A stretch of 64,000 nt of DNA from Armillaria gallica (lineage: Eukaryota > Basidiomycota > Agaricomycetes > Agaricales > Physalacriaceae), in the NCBI GenBank assembly GCA_037576215.1, contig JBANDB010000011.1:1054001-1118000 (forward strand). The letters run 5' to 3'. Position numbers and translations under genes: made by a program. Within the stretch, counting starts at the first letter, position 1. The number at the start of each line of letters is the position of its first letter. Of the stretch, positions 59,273 to 64,000 are shown one piece after another. Under the pieces are notes generated by a model that did not search any database, was not told the DNA's origin, and saw only the letters and a list, made by a program, of their open reading frames with translations.

Positions 59273-60807
59273 TTGTCTGAGCTTGTTGCTCGACTTGAGC
59301 ATCTTGTCTCTCTCAACCTTCCCAAAAGTTCTTCGGCTCAGGCCGTCAAGGACTGGTTTCGCGAGTCAAAGGATATAGAGGTAGCGCCCTTTTTATTTCG
59401 TGTTTTGCTTTTTATTCTAAATTTTGTAGACTCTGATTTCTATCCATTACGCGGATTTTCGTGGCAACCACCAGTTCAAGCGGTTATTGACCCGTACTAA
59501 GCATTTCCTACGCCTCCATGGTTTCTACGGCGAGTGGGCTCAAATGTCAAACCGGCATGGAGCTTGAGTTTTGTTCACTTCTCCCCGTTTGGCTGCTGTT
59601 TCTAAGGCAGCGCAGGCTGTTATTGAACGGATCGAGGAGATGCCTCCTGTGGCCTCTACTTTTGACAGCGACGTCCATATGGGATCACCGGCTGAAGGCA
59701 ACGGTTCGTCTGGTTGGGGAAAGTCTTCCTGGTCCAATGCCGCCTCTCGACCCTCCTCTGGTGAGGACCATGCTTCTGGAACTCAGACTCCAGATGGTAA
59801 GGCGCAACAGGCAGAGCCTGATAGTTCGGACTCAGACCCTTGGGTGCGTATTTTCTTTCCAAATTTTGCGTGGTTGACTTAGCGAACTTTATTCTCCAGG
59901 GTTCTTCGCCTAAGGGTGACTGGAGCCAGCCACCGAACATCGAAGATCTCGCTGCCAAGGAAGGCACCTTGAAGGACGCGCAGACCATTGCTGACAAAGT
60001 GTCTGAGCGTGTTCCTCCTCGCGTCCCTTTTGAGGGTCAACAGTTCGGTGCGAACTTTTGTGCCTTCTGTGATGGTACCCCTCGTCACTCTCCTCATGAG
60101 TGTCCTGCACGATCTGTTAAGGTGTCTCGCAAACTTTCTTTTTATTTAATTTGCACGTTAACGTTCCGGCTTTTTAGGCTCATCGTCCTTGTGCATCGTG
60201 CCTGGCCAAACACGAGGAGTGCACCTTCCTTGGTTTGAAGGTGGAGTGCACTAATTGTGCTAGGCATTGGGGCCGAACTTGCGTAGGAGGTGTCCCTGAC
60301 CACAATGTACTGTCTTTCCCCTTTGTTGGGGAATCTGACGAGGCTATTGATTCCGTGATGGCCAAGATTGATTCGATGACGTTGTCTACCGCTCCATATG
60401 GTCCAATCGGAGGTAAGTTCGCTAGTTTATATTTTGATCCTTAGCTAACTTTTTACTCCGGAATGATAGCCGGTGCCAGTACGTCCGAAAGTTTGCGTGC
60501 TCAGGAGGTCGAGGATTCTGCGCGTGCATACGCTGCGTTGAATTGGTGCCAGTTGACCTTCGATGGTCCTGAAACCTTAGCGTCTCTCGTGGCTTCTTGC
60601 GATTCCTTATTCTCCAGGATTGAGGTTAACACGCGTGAGCTATTTGCTCTTTTGAAAGTTCGCGCTACCCTCACGTCCGAGTATCGTATCATTTGAGCCA
60701 AGTTGGAAGAGAAGCGCGCAGACCCCAGTAATACTTTCGGCCCCCCTCTTCCTTCTCCTGTTCGTGCTCGCAAGAGTTCAAAAGGCAAGGGTGCCTCCTG
60801 GTGGTAA
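59273..60807 (+). pseudogene. Spliced protein with cysteine clusters (element-associated gene 2), two in-frame TGA
   Basis: The first exon reads SELVARLEHLVSLNLPKSSS from a TTG at 59273 where an ATG would be expected, preceded by TAA; a start-codon change or missed upstream exon. Next exon: TLISIHYADFRGNHQFKRLL to QMSNRHGA, then TGA (59565-59567), then in frame VLFTSPRLAAVSKAAQAVIE. Then SNAASRPSSGEDHASGTQTP; DWSQPPNIEDLAAKEGTLKD; CAFCDGTPRHSPHEC; a joined exon with CASCLAKHEEC and CTNCARHWGRTC (C-x2-C-x6-C-x8-C-x2-C-x7-C); GESDEAIDSVMAKIDSM; LASLVASCDSLFSRIEVNTR; a second TGA at 60694-60696; and in-frame AKLEEKRADPSNTF to SSKGKGASWW, ending at 60807. Layout and cysteine spacing resemble the gene at 56563. 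It looks like a recently silenced paralogue of that type. Confidence 0.65.
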
Positions 60808-61002
60808 GCGATCGGCACATAGTTTAAATTCAAAGGCATGGACCTTAGTCGCACGTAGTTTCCTGTAGCCGCATATCCTTTTACGTTGTTCAACCAACGT
60901 CGTAGTACTTTTTAGCATGTAGAGACCATGTATAGTTCGGTAGATCCCCCCCTCACAATTGTATAGCTTGCGAAGGGATTCCACTCCCAAACATTGGTTT
61001 GA
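60808..61002. other. Convergent intergenic gap
   Basis: Fewer than 200 bases separate the ends of a plus-strand gene and the minus-strand pol region. No long terminal repeat could be identified because its partner would lie beyond the window. Confidence 0.4.
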
Positions 61003-64000
61003 TTAAGCAAGTTCCGCTTCATTATGGTCTCCTTCATCATCAGGTAGCTCGTCCAATGTATCTTCTTGATTGGAATCAAGCAACTGTTTCAGTCTGGCCT
61101 CGGGGACATCAATGATTGCGTTGATATCCGGAAGATCTATCTTTTGCCATGCAAAGTACGGAATCAATCGATACGCCGCTATTGGTCTAGCAAACGTTGA
61201 ACCATCTAGTTCGCACAAGATGTAGGCTCCGCCCTTGTTCCGTCCTAGAACCACTAAGGGTCCCAAGTACCGGGGACGCATTTTCCTATTCAAGGCCTTT
61301 TCTATTTGCGTGTTTCTCATTAAGACTAGACTTCCTTTTTCAAAGTTAAAGTCTTTAATAGAGTACTGATAGTCTTCTTTGAACTTTAGGGCTGCACGTC
61401 GCCTGGCTTCGTATACCTTTGATTTGATGCGTTCTAAATCTTCGGATTGTTTTTGGAGGCTGATTGCTTGTCGCGCAATAAGTGAAGTGGTGTTTATAAC
61501 ATTATTAGGTGGGGGCATTAGCCAGGTGGATTCCACTATGTCGAGTGGTAGCAGAGGTTCGGTACCCGTGGCTGCAAAATATGGGGAGCAGCCCATCCGT
61601 CTTCACGTAGTTATCCTGTCTGCCCAGAATACCAAATACGCATTCTGGCTCCACTTCTTCTGATCTCCATCGGACACTTTGAACAATCCTTGTCTGACAT
61701 CAAAGTGTGGCCTTTCAGCTATTCCATTGGCTTGTGAATTATAACCAGAGATTCGGATATGGTTGATGTGATATTTCTTGCTGAGGTAGCCTATGGCTGC
61801 TACGAAGGCTTTTCCATTATCGGTTACGATTTCTACTAGAGCTCCCCATCGACACAGGATATCTTCGAAAATCCATTCTCCTATGGTACGCGCAGTTTCT
61901 CTTCGCAAGCATCTAAACTCTGGGTAATGACTCATGGAACAACGCCCTTGTACAATATATTTGTATTGTCCAGACATAGGCATGATCATCGTGTCCATGT
62001 ACATCTTTGAGAATAGAGGTGCGGGTACGGCAACAGTTGCGGGCAAGTAGATTTGTTGGGTTTGACGAACTTGACACAAGTGACAAGTTCGAACATACCA
62101 AGCGATATCAGCCTTCATGTCGGGCCACCAGTAACGAATTTTTATTAATTCGTGGGTAGCATAATATCCTTTATGTGCTACCTTGTCATGACAGGATATC
62201 ATGATCTCAATTCGTTTTGACTGGGGTATGACAAGCTGATGCTTTCCTTGCGAATTTTTATGCCACAGTTTATCATCTTTTTTGAAGAAATTCATCACGT
62301 AGCGCATAAACTTTGCGTAGTCTTCCTCGTTATATCCTGGTGGCCGTTCTAACTTGGTGTGCCATTGTAGGATGTACTCGAGTCTTTTATCGCATAGTAT
62401 TTGTTGTGCGGTGCGTGGGACGTCATCGTATGTGAGCAAACTATTTGATTCTTGCGAACTTTCTGTATCCCCTGCATTTATCGAGAATATAGAGTGGATT
62501 TGCGAAGTTTGTAGTAAACCGTAGTGGGTATGTAAGAAATCATCCATCCCATCTTCCGGTGGTGGCGGATCCCCTTCTTGAGGAGGTCTTCGTGATAGGC
62601 CGTCTGGTCCATGTCTAGTACCAGGAACGTGTACTAGCACGAAGTGGAATGACAATATTCCAATAATCCAACAATTTACTGCTGCTGATGGTGCGATGTC
62701 CGGGTTTTTAAGCATTCCTTTAATTGCGCTTGCATCAACTTCTACCACAAAGGTCGGAAGACCTATAAGGTATAATTTGCAATCGCCTAGTGCCCTGTAT
62801 AGCCCGTATATTTCTCTTTTGGCTTGCGAATATCCGCATTCGCGAGGATTCAATGTGATCGATCCGAATCTTGCGAAGTTTCTGATTGACGGATCGTCAG
62901 GGTTGCATTGAGCTAGGTAGTAGCCGACGGCTGCTGGTCCCGTATCGACTGTGAGTATCACGGCTCCTGAGGAATTATAATTTATCGGTTTTAATGCCGG
63001 GCTATTTCGCACAGCTTGTTTCAAGTCTTCTTGTGCCTGTATTTCCTCTTTTTCGAATTTGAATTCCGCGTCCTTACGGAATAACCTGGTGAGGGGAAGC
63101 GATCTCTCTGCGAAGTTTTCTATGAAGTTCCTCAACACTCCTGCTGTTCCGACAAAAGCCCTTGCATCCGAGATATCTTTACAAGGTCCCCAGCGAATTA
63201 TTGGGTCGACTATGCTTGGTAATGGTAGGCGGCCAGTATAAGTACACCGGTGCCCTATCACTATTATTTCTGGACAGCATAAGTACGCTTTCTTGCCTGA
63301 GAAAGTACCTCCGCAATATTTCATGCGTTGTACTATCCTATTCAGGTTTGAAAAGTGTTCCCAAACAAATCTTCGAATACCCGAATTTTCTGGTATAGTC
63401 TCGTAGGTGTCTCCAATCTCGTAGCGTGTTTCTGGTCCCCGTACTGGTACATCGTCAATGTACGGTATCGTATACTGAGGAATTTCGGGTTGCAAGATGA
63501 AGGTAACGTCGTCATGGAATATCGGGACTGAGTTGGTCCATCCCATAGGTAAGGTTACCAATCTCAATGCTCCATAAGGCATTTGGAATGTTGTGAGGTC
63601 TCGCGAACTTTCTGCTAGTACCCTCTCATCGTATCCGACAAATAAATCTAACGTAGCTCCACAAGCTCTGCCTGCGAAGTTTTCTGCCAGTTGGTCGGTA
63701 GTAGGGGGTAATCCCGAATGTGCAATGGTAACTTCGTTAAGGGGTTCCAGACTATGGACGATTCGTAGACTCTTTCCATCTTTCTTGAGGACTGTAAACC
63801 AGCGAGAACGGTAGGAGGAATTTGATGGTTCGTATACCCGGCGTCTAGCTTAGTTTTTATAATCTTGCAGACCTCGCTATATATTCCTGGGGGTATAGGA
63901 ATATTTCGCAATACCCACGGAGTATGTTCTACAACCGGGATATCGATAGGAGGGAAGAAGTCTTGTCTAAAACTCCCTCTTTCCGAGTCTTCCCAAGCAA
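61003..64000 (-). pseudogene. Ty3/gypsy-type pol (RT, RNase H, integrase), 5' end beyond window
   Basis: Minus-strand pol entering from the right edge. RT: GKSLRIVHSLEPLN, ATLDLFVGYDERVL, LRLVTLPMGWTNSVPIF, and the active-site box PYIDDVPV. RNase H-like part: ILTVDTGPAAVGYYLAQ. Integrase: H-x3-H...C-x2-C zinc finger (HDKVAHKGYY to CHLCQV, about 62040-62240), then the Asp-Asp-Glu core (MYMDTMIM, IVTDNGKAF, GIAERPHF). C-terminal part: GCSPYFAATGTEPLLPLDIV and RPRYLGPLVVLGRN, ending at 61003. Two lesions: a single-base loss near 63838-63840 shifts the RT frame (KTKLDAG to VYEPSNSSYRS), and TGA at 61603-61605 interrupts DRITT-stop-RRMGCSPY. No chromodomain is visible. The gag region and LTRs are not in view. 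Confidence 0.85.

Overview
This is nuclear DNA of a filamentous basidiomycete, most likely an agaric-type Agaricomycete. Genes are cut into many small exons by 45-60 base GT-AG introns. The recognisable families are basidiomycete ones: DUF6534 membrane proteins, a DUF2235 hydrolase, F-box/LRR-like proteins, and a Helitron with a PIF1-type helicase. No rRNA, tRNA or CRISPR was recognised. Exon joins were read by eye from splice consensus and family resemblance, so inner boundaries are approximate.

Left part (1-25.3 kb): a nest of direct and inverted duplications of one multi-exon membrane-protein family (DUF6534). Two near-identical minus-strand copies (6.8-8.8 and 14.7-16.7 kb) sit in tandem duplicated blocks of about 6 kb. 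A 5'-truncated copy lies at 3.3-5.9 kb. Two more copies stand head to head at 20.4-22.1 kb (minus) and 23.3-25.3 kb (plus). Several orphan 3' tails and one orphan first exon lie between them. The truncated copy is split inside a coding exon by a small LTR element with two identical 136-base LTRs, a 4-base target duplication and one 400-codon ORF. A paralogue supplies the empty site.

Middle part (26.6-54.6 kb): a DUF2235 hydrolase gene with one nonsense codon; a Helitron Rep/helicase reading frame of about 2,520 codons (32.3-39.8 kb) broken by two TGA codons and ending in a cysteine-peptidase-like region; then a tightly packed run of small spliced genes. These are F-box and LRR-like proteins, an F-box protein with an NTase-like body, a RING finger, a cysteine-cluster protein, and an apparently intact ribonucleotide reductase small subunit. 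They may be Helitron passengers, but no Helitron end could be fixed.

Right part (54.6-64 kb): two plus-strand spliced genes with Zn(II)2Cys6-like cysteine clusters and paralogous TATA promoters converge on the minus-strand pol region of a Ty3/gypsy-type retrotransposon that runs off the window. The whole stretch carries the word CGAACTTT or its complement at least 21 times.

A trait that crosses these regions: from 32 to 61 kb, eight otherwise open reading frames are interrupted in frame, and every interruption is TGA in a context that fits CGA (Arg) to TGA.
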